This document shows positions 12,180 through 24,468 of a stretch of 64,000 nt of DNA, in pieces. Both the position numbers and the translations under genes were made by a program. The notes under the pieces were generated by a model. That model was given only the letters and a program-made list of their open reading frames with translations, was not told the DNA's origin and ran no database searches. The DNA is taken from contig NC_133526.1 of NCBI RefSeq assembly GCF_048544455.1, forward strand, positions 10,618,001 to 10,682,000. Direction: 5' to 3'. How positions within the stretch are numbered: position 1 is the first letter of the stretch; each line of letters starts with the position of its first letter. The stretch is from Silene latifolia (lineage: Eukaryota; Streptophyta; Magnoliopsida; Caryophyllales; Caryophyllaceae).

Positions 12180-13370
12180 TCTATGATATATATACCAAAG
12201 CAAAATAGTGATAAAACGGGCTAAAAGGCATCGGTTATTGACTCAAAATTTATGAGACAAAATATTGGTTATAAAAAGCCCATGACACTAAAAGATACTG
12301 TAGAAGAGATTCGGGCTAAAATAATTAAAGTTCTAATCCTTGCCAAACCTATTATGTACCAAGTACACTGTAATATGTAGAAGAGCCCATTAAAATCGTA
12401 CAAGATATTTGACGGGCCCATAAGTTGCATTGGGCCAGTGGTGTTTGATGCTAGCAGACTAGCACCCAATCAATTCTCCTTTGTAAGAGTATCCCGCAAA
12501 GAGGGGAAAATTACCTCTCCATTTGTCTTCTCTTACCTCAAATAAGCAACCTCATTGTTGCACTAACCTACTCATAATTTATGGCTCTACGGGAGGTTCT
12601 AAAAAAAAAAGTAAGGCAATTTGTATTGCTTTTGGGGAAATTTCCATTTTTTTGTGTGTGAATAACCTCATTATTGCAGAGATTTAGTTATGAAATATAG
12701 AGGGTAAATGAAAATGTTAGCGGAAAATAAGGTGGACGAATGAGAAAATGAGAGATAAAATATGGGACACCTCACATTTGCGGATGCTCTAAGACAATTG
12801 TTCGCACTAGACCATCTCAAATGATATATAACTCCTATTTTCTCTCCCTCTCTCTGTCTCTCTCTCTCTCTGATAAATGTCAACTAGAATATTTGATAAC
12901 TTCGTAAAAAGTGGTATTCATGATCTATTTTTAAATCTCATCGATATTATATTTACCCTCATGACTACCTTTGCACAATTGCACCAAAAGGAAATAACTT
13001 TTTGAAACCTTAACTAGTTCTTGTGCCCATGACATTTATGAAACGTCTATTTGTAGTTGTATGTTTAGCGATAATGTAAAACTTTAACTAGGAAAAAGTG
13101 GCGCTCTCACAATTGCGTGTTTGTTTGCCTAAATCAACAATCTTTTTCATTAGATACCCTTACAATTAAAGGAAACAACACAAATTAACACGATACCTCT
13201 TTGGCTGAATTTGTTATAAATTAATGTACTATTTTTAGTTTTCTCCGTTTCTTTTATGGTTTTGTTCTTTCCGCGGGAACCAGGCTTTAAGCCAAGTCAT
13301 CAGTACTGAAGAAGCGAAGCAGAATTGGCATGTGCATATTCTCAGCCCGTACAAGTACACACCCTATACA
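12180..13370. other. Mostly non-coding, with one possible terminal exon
   Basis: AT-rich sequence with a CT microsatellite at about 12840-12872. At 13283-13373 an acceptor-like ...GGGAACCAG is followed by an open frame beginning ALSQVISTEEAK that stops at TAG (13371-13373), exactly the first bases of the copia target duplication. No upstream exons were recognised. Protein unidentified. Confidence 0.3.
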
Positions 13371-13375
13371 TAGAG

Positions 13376-14008
13376 TGTTGGATTAAGTGTCCTCCGACAA
13401 TAATGCAATCACAACTGTTGATCATAATGATCACATGTTTAAATCTCATTTTAAGAATACATGTGGGAAGTAATATTTTGCAATCAACTGGTCCACACAT
13501 ATCGGTAATGATTGGCTGACTAGAGTTTGACATTACTGTCGTGCGACGGTGGTGATCAGTTGATCCCCTTAGGTCATACCTATAGGGAAATACTCTTAAT
13601 TGATTATTTAATTAATCGTATGCCGATACGAGTTAATTAAGTTGCTTAAAATTGACGGATGATTTTGTGAGTAAAGTTAACGTGTCTTATTGTAATTCGA
13701 TTAAATTAGATACGGTCTAAGTAATCGAATTGTTTTATTACTTAGAATAAAATATTGTTTACGAAACAATTGAAACGGATTGAATAATTTATTATAAATT
13801 CAAGTTGTTGAAATTTATAATTTGATAAACCATTTTGGTACAAGTAATCAAGAATTACTAGTTAAATTTTGTATGTGACATATTTTATTAATATGTTGAT
13901 TTTTAATATGTTAAAAATACATTATAGTGTTACATGTCATGTAACATGTGACACATGACAAAATTGACAAATGACAAAATAAAATGGACCTTCCATTTTA
14001 TGATGGGT
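13376..14008 (+). repeat. Truncated 5' LTR of the copia element
   Basis: It aligns over its whole length with the first half of the 3' LTR (from 33635), apart from small indels. It stops at TTTTATGAT, where the copia internal deletion and then the CACTA insertion occur. Confidence 0.9.
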
Positions 14009-14029
14009 CACTACTACAGATACAGCCTA

Positions 14030-14530
14030 TAACAACGGGTAAAAACCGTTGTAAAAACAAAAAGCGGACGTTGTTAAAGCGGCCGTTGTAGAAGGTATTT
14101 ACAACGGTTTGCTTATTTAATGAAACCGTTGTCTAAAGTATTCACCACGGTTAAAAGCCGTTGTTGTTGGGTGTTCTCCGTTGTGGAAAGTGTTTCAAAA
14201 TTTTGGAGGGAATAATATAACAACGGTTGTCGTATGTATAACCGTTGTTGTAACTTTTCCTCCAAAATTGTGAAGTCTTTTGACAACGGGTTTATGCTAC
14301 ATAACCGTTGTTGAAATTATTAGTAACAACGGTTCTTAGTTGAAGCCACCGTTGTTGTAACTTTACCTTCAAAATTGTGAAGACTTTTAACAACGGTTCT
14401 TCGTTTAAAACCTGTTGTTGAATATTATGCGCGGGTATTTGTGAAAGTCATTCACAACGGTATTTTTTTTATTAACCGTTGTGAAAAGTATTCACAACGG
14501 GTTTTTTTAGTAACCGTTTTTATTACGAAT
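14030..14530. repeat. CACTA subterminal repeats, left end
   Basis: At least a dozen ACAACGG / CCGTTGT motifs alternate in direct and inverted orientation, often in pairs about 20 bp apart that could form short hairpins. The arrangement mirrors the right end. Confidence 0.85.
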
Positions 14531-14671
14531 TCCTAATGTTTTGAAAAATTAAATTTGTTTCATGCCATTCAAAAACCTGCATATATCAGCAGCACCATAT
14601 ACCAGCACCAGCATAAATCACAGCTGGGTTCATCAGAACTCAATAGATTCAATTCAACCATAACAGCAACA

Positions 14672-14684
14672 TCATATATATATA

Positions 14685-14726
<42 letters not shown>

Positions 14727-14727
14727 T
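14672..14727. repeat. AT dinucleotide microsatellite
   Basis: About 25 TA/AT units with one TATTAT interruption, inside the CACTA element downstream of the Ulp1-containing gene. Confidence 0.9.
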
Positions 14728-16758
14728 TACAAGGAGTTGAATTTACATGAACTAATCATTCCCTAACTTCAACAAAATTTTTACTAATAAGTTGATCTAA
14801 ACTCTGAGTATCATGCATTTCTATTTTCTAAGACGTAGTTGCCCCATATGTCTCTTACCTTGTCTATATCTATACTTGAGTACTGCTCAATCTGTTGTGA
14901 CGGGTTGATTGCATACTGCGGAAAAAACAAAGAGAAGACATTATGGTATATATAGCAGCAAGCAAGACAACATTAGCAACATCATGGTATATATAGTAGC
15001 AAGCAAGACAACATTAGCTCTAATTTAAAAAAAGTAATAAACACATTATTAAATTACTAACCTTTTCTGGAATAATGATATATCTTCGCCTAATACTCTC
15101 CAACATGAACCGACAAGCGTAGTATCCACATTGTATGCTATCTGGTCAAGAGGGGGCCTATTATTACATAAAAACAAACAGCATTTAGAAGGCTCACATC
15201 AGAATCTTGAACTTTAGGTATTGTATTAGTATTAAACACAGATTTTGCACTTAATGTTATTGTATTTGAGCACGTACCTCTGTTATCGTAATAAAATCAG
15301 GGCCAACAACTCTTTTCTTCTCAAAGGCCATTTTTTTTAAAAATAAAAAAGGAGGCAGAAACTCATTTTTTTAGGGGCAAAAATGAGCTTTTTTTTATAA
15401 ATAAAAATTGAAACTTAATGTTATTATAAATAAATCAGTATTATAAACTTACATATTAATCGAGCGCTTAAAAGTCTCGCTTGGTTGATGATGTAAAGAG
15501 TCCAACCAGAAAACTTTATTCCTTGTCGGCATGATGGCTGCTAGCACCCAATGAGTCCTACATCAAGAGACATCATCATTATTAACAAGTACATATATTA
15601 GTTATGAAAATGCAATTGTAGGGGGAAACGTAATATTAATTTGTTTATTACCCTTTTTCATTATAAGCGCCAAAAATCGACTTCTTGGTTGTCGCCAATT
15701 CTTTGAGCAATATAATCTACCCGTTGTTCGAACGAGAAATCCGGAATAAATAAAGATAAAACATAGGGGCACAGGAATCCGTATTGATCAGATGGAATAT
15801 TCTTCTCGGGGATCACTCTCAATTTCAATATCCTACATTATTACGGTATTAATTCCGGTATTTAAAACACTATCTAGTAGTCAGAATATTAGACTATGAA
15901 ATTATTTATTAAGAAACTTACTTCATCCAAACAAATATGTGTGCTATATCAATCTGGTCTAGGCCAGCCCATACGGCTAGCATATCCCATGATAGATGTG
16001 CTTGGCGCTCAGCCCGTAGAATATCCTCCTCGAGCGGAATAACTATCACTTGCTCGGTGGCTATGCGATGGCCAGCCTCCTCATGCAATTTCATCATCGT
16101 CACCGTTCTTACTTTTTGCATGTAATCCTTCCCTTTATATTTTGTGGAGTTTAAACTCCTAACTTTCAGGTCCGGGAAAGAATGAGTCTTTGATTTTGTG
16201 CTACTACCACCAGCCTACACATGTAGTAGATAATTAAAATAATAAAAAATCCAAAGGTAACATATCCTAGCAGTTGGAGTAATAAAAATAAAAGCGTACT
16301 TAATTAAATACCTCGTCAACCTGCTCTTTCAATGATGAGGTAGTAGTAGCAGGTAAGACTGGGGACTTAGGCTTATCAGTCTTTTTTGTCCCCTACACAA
16401 AATTACCATGTTTTTTATAAATACAGACAAAATATAAATAAAGGGAGCGAGGTTTTTAAAAAAATGGAGAAGTTAATTAAATACCTCATCAAGTTGTTGT
16501 CTCGACGAGGTCGTTGGCATGTCTGTGGACTTAGGCTTATCCGCCAAAGCCGGCTTTTTTGTTCCCTACAAAAAAAAAATAACATATAAATTTAACATAT
16601 AAAAACATTCAACAATTAAAAATTTAACATATATATATAAAGGTATTTCTTCTAACCCCAACTGCTTTCCGCTGAGGCGGAGACGGCCGAGCCAAGTAGA
16701 TGTGAGTATCAGGCCATTGGATGAAACTTCCAAGCGCATCTCCCAGAATGGTAATGTC

Positions 16759-17453
16759 TGTTTTAGCAGGATTTTCCCTGAATGGATCCGGCTTGTTTGA
16801 AGAATAAGATGGGTATCTAGCTCTATATGTTTGGAGTATTTATAGATGAATTACAAAGAAAGAATTATGTAAAAAGAAAAATGCTTATGCTATTAGAGTA
16901 AACTGAATACAAGTTTGATAATTGGATGATCGTAAAATAATAAGTAGTGAAGTAATCTTCTATTGATAAATTGTATATCCCTTTACAAATGCTAAATCGG
17001 AATATTTATAGCCATAATTATGAACGTTGCATTAATCCCCAACGTTCTTCTCTTTTGTCGGGGTTGTTGCCGGATTAATAGGGCGCATTCCCTATTAATT
17101 CGGTTGACTGGTTCTTCTCCAGCTGATTCTTAGCCTTTTCCTCTTTTGCACGTCTAAGTTCATGGGTGATGTAGTCTCATAATTAGTCTTGGTCTTCCTT
17201 GAGAATAGGACACGGTTATTTGACTTATACAACTGTATTTCTTGTTTATCTTATTAATCCACTTTGCTTTAATAATCGCAAGCTATTCTATACTCGACCA
17301 TCGAGCTTCTCTTCCAGGATTTAGTAGCTTTGCTTGCCATAATATTCTTCAACAGCTAAATAATAGTTAGATTTGTCCGGTCTTCGTTTCCTTCAATCAG
17401 CCTTGTAAGGTCAGGCCAGGTTAAGGTCAGGCCAGGTAAATCTAGGTCTAACA
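16759..17453 (-). repeat. 3' LTR of Tat family B
   Basis: Plus-strand ends are TGTTTTAGCAGG and GGTCTAACA (TG...CA). A short duplicated motif, GGTCAGGCCAGGTTAAG, lies near the right end. It aligns over its whole length with 25977-26671, with about 15 differences concentrated in the last third. Confidence 0.93.
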
Positions 17454-17812
17454 ATTGCCCCTTGGCATTTTACCCGTGCTGGATCAGGCCAGGGGTGAGA
17501 TGTCAATTTTACCGGGTTGAATAATAAAGAGACTTACACTTAATCAATGACTCTTAGACTCCTAGTTACCGTTGAACACTATAACGGCTAGGTGATGTCA
17601 TGCTGAGGGTTTTGCAATCCCTAGGGTTTTCATACCGTTGTAGATTTTCTATAAATACGGTATTTAGGGCAAGGTTATTCTTCATCAAATTTCCTCCACT
17701 TTCTTTGCCAAATATTCTTCTGAAATTCTTCTGAAATTCTTCTCAGCAATCCTGTTCTGTTAGTTTGTATTTTCTCGACAATTCCATCACAATAAATCAA
17801 ACACTTAGAGAT

Positions 17813-19922
17813 ATGGGAGCCAAAAAACGCCCTGCACCCCAGAAAGCTGCTGCTGCTGAGCCTGAACCTATAGACGTCCAGGAAGAAGAGGTGATGGAGA
17901 TTGATCCTCCTGCTCGTGCTGTGGCTTTTAAGTACCAGGATTCTGTTTTCACTGCCCTTCAATCTTTGGATTCTTCTTTCCCTGAGGAGAATTTACTAAA
18001 AACAAACTATGACAAGATTCTAAGGGAGAAGAAAATAATTCCTGAATCTACTGAGGTATGGATCCCTGAGTCTTGTCCGGTCGGGCTAATCGGGTATCAC
18101 CTGGCTGGTTCTGTATTTTTGAATGGGCGTTCAAAGCAGGCTGTAAGTTACCTTTTACTCCCTTGATGATTGATACCATTCGTGCTATGGAGGTGTCACC
18201 TTTTCAGATTATGCCAATGGTTTGGAAACTTGTCCATTCTATTGAAAATTTATGTGCTAAACATAATCTTGTAATTACTATTAATGATATCAAGGCAGTT
18301 TATCATATGAAAAATCCTGTTGATGGTCGTTTTAATTTGAGAATAAAATCGAAAATGTCTCCATTAATTACTAACCTGGATTCCGGAGATGATAAGAATT
18401 GGGCAAAGACTTTCCTGTTTGTCCTGGACCGAGACTTTGGGATCGGGCTTTGATTATCTCGAGATATCCTCCTTGGAGAGTGGTAGGTTCCTTGTACTTT
18501 TTATTTTGCAATATATATTATATGAAATTAATGGATTCTGGACTCTTACCTGTGTGACTTTGACGGTTTTTGCGCTCCTGATTGGAGTTGTGATCCCCTT
18601 GATGAGGAGGTCGTTTCCGGGATAGAAGCTTTCGTTGCTATTCCCGAGGAGGAGAGGACCGGCCAACTAGTTTGGGCGGGGAGTTGTTGCCCGGTCTATG
18701 AAGACCAAGTTGACTGGGGTCAGAGTACCCAAAGGCAAGCCTAGTTCTACTGCTCTTTCCTGTACGTCTTCTGTATGCTTTTATGTTGGCCGTTATCTTC
18801 CTGTCGTTCTTTGCTTGATATTCACGTATATTTTTTATATATTCAGTATTTAGGTCTTCTGCTAGGCTGGCCAGTTTTTCTGCAAAGGATTTGAAGGCTG
18901 GGGTGGCTAGGATTGCTGAACAGTCCAAGAGCCAGGAAGCTAGTGGGAGCGACAAAACGCTTGATATCCTGGTTTCTGAGGTTCAGCCTCTTCAAGATCC
19001 TCCCAGGGTAGTATCGCCTGAGGTCGTCCAGGCTCAAAAAAGGAAGAGGGAAGATGTGATCCTGGAAGGGGAAGAGGGAGAGAAAGAGCCTATTCAAGCT
19101 CGGCCTCTCGGAGTATAAGGCGTGCCCGCCAGGTTGATGATATGGATCTTTGCCCGGGCACGTATAAACGAGTTTTACGAAAAGATGGGCGGCGGCTATT
19201 TGTCGCTAGTACCCTTGAGTCGTCTACCGGGGTGGTTTCTATTCGACTTCTCTCGTAACAAAGGTCGTTGATCTTGCTTCTCAGGCTAAGGAGGTTGGTT
19301 GTAAGGGAATGTTTTTAATTGTTCATGTGTTTTTTATTTTGTTTTGCATTTGGTGATTGATTTCGTTCATTGTTGTAGGGATTGGATGTTGGTTTGGCTG
19401 CCGCTTTGTCGGTTCAATGGTGCCCAGGCCAAGGTTGCTAATTTGGAGGAAAAGTTGGATAGGCTAAACCGTGATCTGCACACGTCCAGGGGTAATGAAG
19501 TGGTACTTCAATCTCAGTTGGGGACAGCTAAGGAGGCGGCGGTCGGGTCTTGTAGTTTGTGAGGTGGCTGCAAAAACGCCGAGAAGGTTGTCGGGCAAGA
19601 GTTGGAGGGTGAGAAGCGAGCAATGTAAGATCGATTAAGAAAAACGAAGAGCTTGTGGCTGAAAAGGAGTTGGTGGAGGCACGGTTGGTGATCTTTGCTC
19701 GGTATTTCTTCGGGAAAGGCCGGGTCGATGCTATGAGGGATCCAGAATCGACCGGGCTAATGGGATCCGGACCGGGATGAGATGGCTTTGGATGCTCAGT
19801 ATCCTGATTTGGCCAATATGGGTCAAGAAGAAGAAGTGGATTCTCCTCCTTCCAAGGCAAAGTCTGATGATCAGGAAATGGCGGATGGTTGTGAGTCGGT
19901 CACTGGCTCAAAAGTAGCTTAG
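17813..19922 (+). pseudogene. Antisense extra ORF of Tat family B
   Basis: It begins with ATG at 17813 (MGAKKRPAPQ), continues through an acidic segment and a core resembling the family A protein in layout (GLIGYHLAG, then LMIDTIRAMEVSPFQIMP), and breaks by frameshift in a T-run near 18115. A donor-like GTAGGTTCC at about 18482 suggests an intron. Later pieces (18891-19118, 19421-19550) encode a Lys/Glu-rich segment and a heptad-like stretch (AQAKVANLEEKLDRLNRD), so the C-terminus was probably coiled-coil. A plausible end is the TAG at 19920. It lies antisense to pol, as in family A, although the sequences are very different. Function unknown. Confidence 0.6.
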
Positions 19923-20607
19923 TTTTGTTTTTCTTTTTGGTTTTGGTCTATCCAGGGGGAATGTCCCTGGAATGAATATTTAGAAAGCATTTTTTTACCC
20001 ATCCAGGGGAGATGTCCCTGGAATGGAAAAATTTTTTTAGGCGTGTGGTAAGGCCATTTATTTTGGATGAATAAATATTTGGTCAAATCTTCTTCTTGTG
20101 TTTCCAAAAGGTGAAGTTGAATGTCTACTGGATCTGGCCAGTTATTCAATTGGATCAGGCCAGTTTTTGTGTTGGATCTGGCCAGTTTAATGTGTTATGG
20201 GTGGGATCGTTGCCTGTCTGGAGGGCTTATGTCCCTTGCCTGTCCGGAGGGCTTATTACCCATTTGTGTTATACAATCCAGAATAGATTTTCCAGGTTTG
20301 TATGATAAGTTGAGCTCGATATTATAAGGCTTTTCTTTTGCAACCAATTTTGGATGTCGATTGAATGTTGGTGGGGTGGCCCCAATCTTTAAGATTTGTT
20401 TTAAATAGAATGCAGTATGTAAAAACAAGTATTGAAGATTCTACTTGGTAAAAATATGGGAACATAGATCAGTACTTGGGCACGTAATTTTGAAGAAATC
20501 ATATATTGCATTTATTCACGTAATGGCAAGTATCATACATGTAATTTCATATCAAGTTGAGCAGGAAATGTGAACACAAAAGTTATACCTGAACCGGGAA
20601 ATATATT
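19923..20607. other. Tat B spacer between the antisense ORF and the pol end
   Basis: No ORF of note. It contains short repeats: two TCCAGGGG..ATGTCCCTGGAATG units (about 19949 and 20001), three GGATCWGGCCAGTT units (20130-20190), and two CCTGTCYGGAGGGCTTAT units (20213, 20238). This kind of repeated 3' region is common in the lineage. Confidence 0.6.
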
Positions 20608-23600
20608 TTATATATGGAATAATTTTAGGTGTGCAATGTTCCAAGCTCTTGGGATCATTTCGCCTTCCAGGGTTTGTAATCTGTAGGCTCCCTGGCCGAC
20701 TATTGAGTCGATTAGGTAGGGACCTTCCCAGGTTGGGGCCAATTTGCCAGCATTCTTTTCTTTTGTGTTTTGGAATACTCTCCTGAGGACAAGGTCTCCT
20801 ACCCTGAATACCCTGGCTTTGACAGTCTTGTTATAGCTTTTCGCAACTCTTTGTTGGTATCTTTGCTAATCGATCTTTGGCCGCATCTCTTAGCTCTTCC
20901 GTTAGGTCCAGCCGTCCTCCATTAGAGGTATATTGCTTGTGATTGTATTCAGCCGCATCCGGTGATGGAATGTCCACCTCACCGGGATTACTTGCTTCAC
21001 ATCCATAGACCAAGGAGTAGGGGTTTGGCCTGTGGATGTTTTTGGTGTGGTTCTCACCCCAAAGGACCAGGGGGAGTTCTTGACCCATCCGCCTTTCCTT
21101 TTTTCCAGCTTTTTCTTTATGCAGCTGATTACCACCTTATTACTGGATTCTGCTTGACCGTTGGCTTTTGGATATCCTGGAGTGGATGTTACTAGATTGA
21201 TGTTCCATTGAGCATAGAAGGCTGCTGTTCTTTTTCCCACAAATTGCGTGCCATTATCACATACTATTTCAGAGGGGATGCCATATCTACATATGATGTT
21301 GTGTTTAATGAATGCTATGACATCCTTCTCCTTAACTTGCCTGTATGATTCAAATTTTCTATCCATTTGGAGAAGTAATCAGTCATTGCTAACATGAAAA
21401 CCTTTTGTCCGGGCGCTTGAGGTAGTTTTCCTACTATATCCATGCCCCACTTCATAAATGGCCATGGTGCGGATATGGAATGTAGTTCCTCAGATGGCTG
21501 ATAGATATATGGTCCGTGAATCTGACAAGCTTTGCATTTAGAGCTAAAATCCAGGCAATCGGCTCTCAAGGTAGGCCAATAATATCCTGTTCTGAGTACT
21601 TTGCTTGCCAGGCTTCTTCCACCTTTGTGATTTCCACAAAGATCCTTCATGGATTTCGATAATATCTGCTCGACTTCCCCGTGGTTCCAGGCATCTGAGG
21701 TATGGCCCGGCCTGCGATTTCTTAAAAAGCACGTTGTCAATAATAATATATGAAGCAGCTTTTATTTTTAGTGCTCTGGCATCTTGCTTATTTAAGGGAA
21801 GGATTCCCTGTTGTAGCCAGTCATAATAAGGTTTTGTCCAAGAATTAGCAATGTAGATTGGGAAACTCTCATCTTGTTTATTTATTGCAGGTTCTAATAA
21901 ATGCACGATGGGTATTTTGTCGAAGTCAAGGGGACTAAAGTTGGATCCTAGGCCGGCAGAGCATCGGCCTGGTATTCAAATCCACGGGAATTTGGTCAAT
22001 GTTAAAATTTTGAAATTTACCTTTTAAAATTTGGACAACGTCCGATAAAGCATCATTTTGGGGTCTTTTGCAAGATATATCCCATTTACTTGGTTGGAAA
22101 TAAGAAGGGAATCAAGACGTACCTTTAGGTTTTGCACACCCAGTCAATCAATACATACCTTTAATCCTATTATCGTGGCTTCATATTCTGCCTCATTGTT
22201 GGTAGCCTCAAATGCACAACTTATAGCCCGTACTATCTTATCCCCCGTGGCGATTTTTTAGTACTAACCCCAGTCCTGTGCCCCTCATATTGGCTGCACC
22301 GTCGACGAATAGGGTCCATTCTAGGTCTGTTTGGTCGCTGGTCAGTTTATTCACTTCTTTTATTAGGTCGGGTTCTAGGGTTGGGCTAAAATCAGCCACA
22401 AAATCAGCTAATGCTTGTGATTTAATTGCCGTTCTTGGTTCAAATGTTATATTGTATGTGCTTAGCTGGACTGACCATTTGCACATTCGTCCGGACAATT
22501 CTGGTTTCCTAAGTACAAACTTGATAGGAAGATTGGTCTTGACTATTATTGGGTGACTCTCAAAATATGGTCTTAATTTTGTGCAACTCATAATTAAAGC
22601 TAAAACATATTTTTCAAGTAAGCCATACCGATCTCTCGCATCCGGTGACTTTTACTTACATAATAGACAGTGCATTGTCCGTCTCGCTTCTTTGACCAGA
22701 TCGCACCGACAAAGATTCTGTGGATGATGGATACACTGTCGGGGTTCATCTTTGACTGGGTTTTGCCGCAAGAAGGGGAGAGGATAGATATTTTTTCAAG
22801 TCTTCAAAGGCGACTTGATGATTAGGGGTCCATTGGAAGTCCTTGTTCTTCCTTAGCAGTTATAAAACGATTTGCATCTTTCTCGATGATCTTGAAATGA
22901 ATCTGCGTTGAGTTTGCTATCCTTCCATCGACTTTTGTATGTCTTTGACTGTCTTTGGTGGTTCTAGCTCCAGGATAGCTTTGATCCTGTTCAGGGTGGC
23001 TTCTATTCCTCTTTTTGTCACCATGTATCCCAGAATTTGCCTGCCGAGACTCCAAAGTGGCATTTTTGTGGGTTGAGCTTCATATTGAATTTTTCCGATT
23101 TTGAAAGGCTACTTCCGGGTCTTTGACGTGGTCTTCTGCCTTTTTTGATTTGACTACCATGTCATCTATGTAGACTTCCATGGTGTCTCCTATCTGATCT
23201 TTGAACATCATGTTGACTAGCCTTTGATAGGTTGCACCCGCATTTTTTAATCCAAAGGGCATAGCAAGATAACAATATATACCTCTTTCGGTGATGAAAG
23301 CCGTGCTTTCCCCTGGTCTGCTGGTGCATTTTTATCTCGATTGAATCCACCGAGGCATCCGTGAATGTCAACATTTCGTGGCCTCGCAGCGGCATCTACC
23401 ATTGCATCGATGTGTGGTAGGGGAAATGGATCTTTTGGGCGGCTTTGTTTAAGTCGGTGTAATCTCACGCAGACTCTCCATTTGCCATTTTTCTTTTGGA
23501 CGACTACCACGTTTGCAAGCCGGTCAGGGGTACATTACTTCCCCGATCATTCCCATGTCCAATAGCTTGTCAACTTCTTGGTTGATGATTTCGTGCCTCT

Positions 23601-24379
23601 CTCGCAGAAAATTTTCTTCTCTTTTCTTTGTACAGGGCTTAAAGGATTTGTCAATGTTCAACTTATGAGTAATAACATCGGCATCTATACCAGTCATATA
23701 AAAATGTGACCAAGCAAAACAAGACATTTTAGTTTTGAGAAAGTCGACCAGATTTGGTCCGATTGAGTCGGTGCATCGACCCTACAAGTACTTTCTGTCG
23801 GGAATTCCGGGTCTAATGTGACTTCTCCTGTTTCCATCCGTGTTTGTGCTATGTATTCTTCCCCGACAGTGACTTTAATTGCTATGCAAGGGACTTACCC
23901 GACTTTGAGGGTTTCAAAGCCCGAGTGTAGCATTCCCCGAGCCGTCCTTTGTTCTCCTCTGATGGTGGTTATCCCCCATTCTGTTGGAATTTTCACGCAT
24001 TGATGGTATGTTGATGGTATTGCTTTGACATTGTGGATACATGGTCTCGCCTGATTACATTATACGAGGATAGGCAATCCATTACTCCAAATTTCTCATA
24101 TGAAGCCACACCTTCCACATAGGTAGGCAAGCTGATTTCTCCCAAGGTGTTCTTTGTTTCTCCACTGAATCCAACCAGGACGCTGGATTTCTTGATGATC
24201 TTCCCTTCGTCTATCTTCATAGCTTTAAGGACGTCAAGCATCACCAGGTTGATTGAGCTTCCTCCGTCTATCGCATTCTTGACACCTTTCTTTGTGCCGA
24301 TTTGCATGGTGATTACCAGTGTCATGGTGTAGATCGATATTCCTTGCGGATCCGAGTCATCAAAGGTAATAGCAGGCAA
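20608..24379 (-). pseudogene. Tat B pol: protease, RT, RNase H, integrase (multiple frameshifts)
   Basis: Pieces occur in the order expected for Ty3/gypsy. The protease (24379-23993) has AIDGGSSINL in place of the usual DTG/DSG-type site. RT follows (about 23727-23080), with the catalytic motif YIDDMVVKS and MPFGLKNAGATYQ. RNase H comes next (about 22591-22238). The integrase zinc region (about 21740-21540, CKACQIHGPY) and core (about 21480-20902, with CDNGTQF and PKANGQAESSN) follow, then a C-terminal WEGPY-type region ending at TAA 20608. Consecutive pieces lie in different frames, so at least six frameshifts or stops are present and no polyprotein can be made. Confidence 0.85.
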
Positions 24380-24468
24380 TGACTTGGGCCTGGGAGGAGG
24401 TTGGAGTCCGGACTCCCCGGATATTCTTTTGGCGGGCCGAGCCGGTCCCCACGATTTCGATCCTCCAT

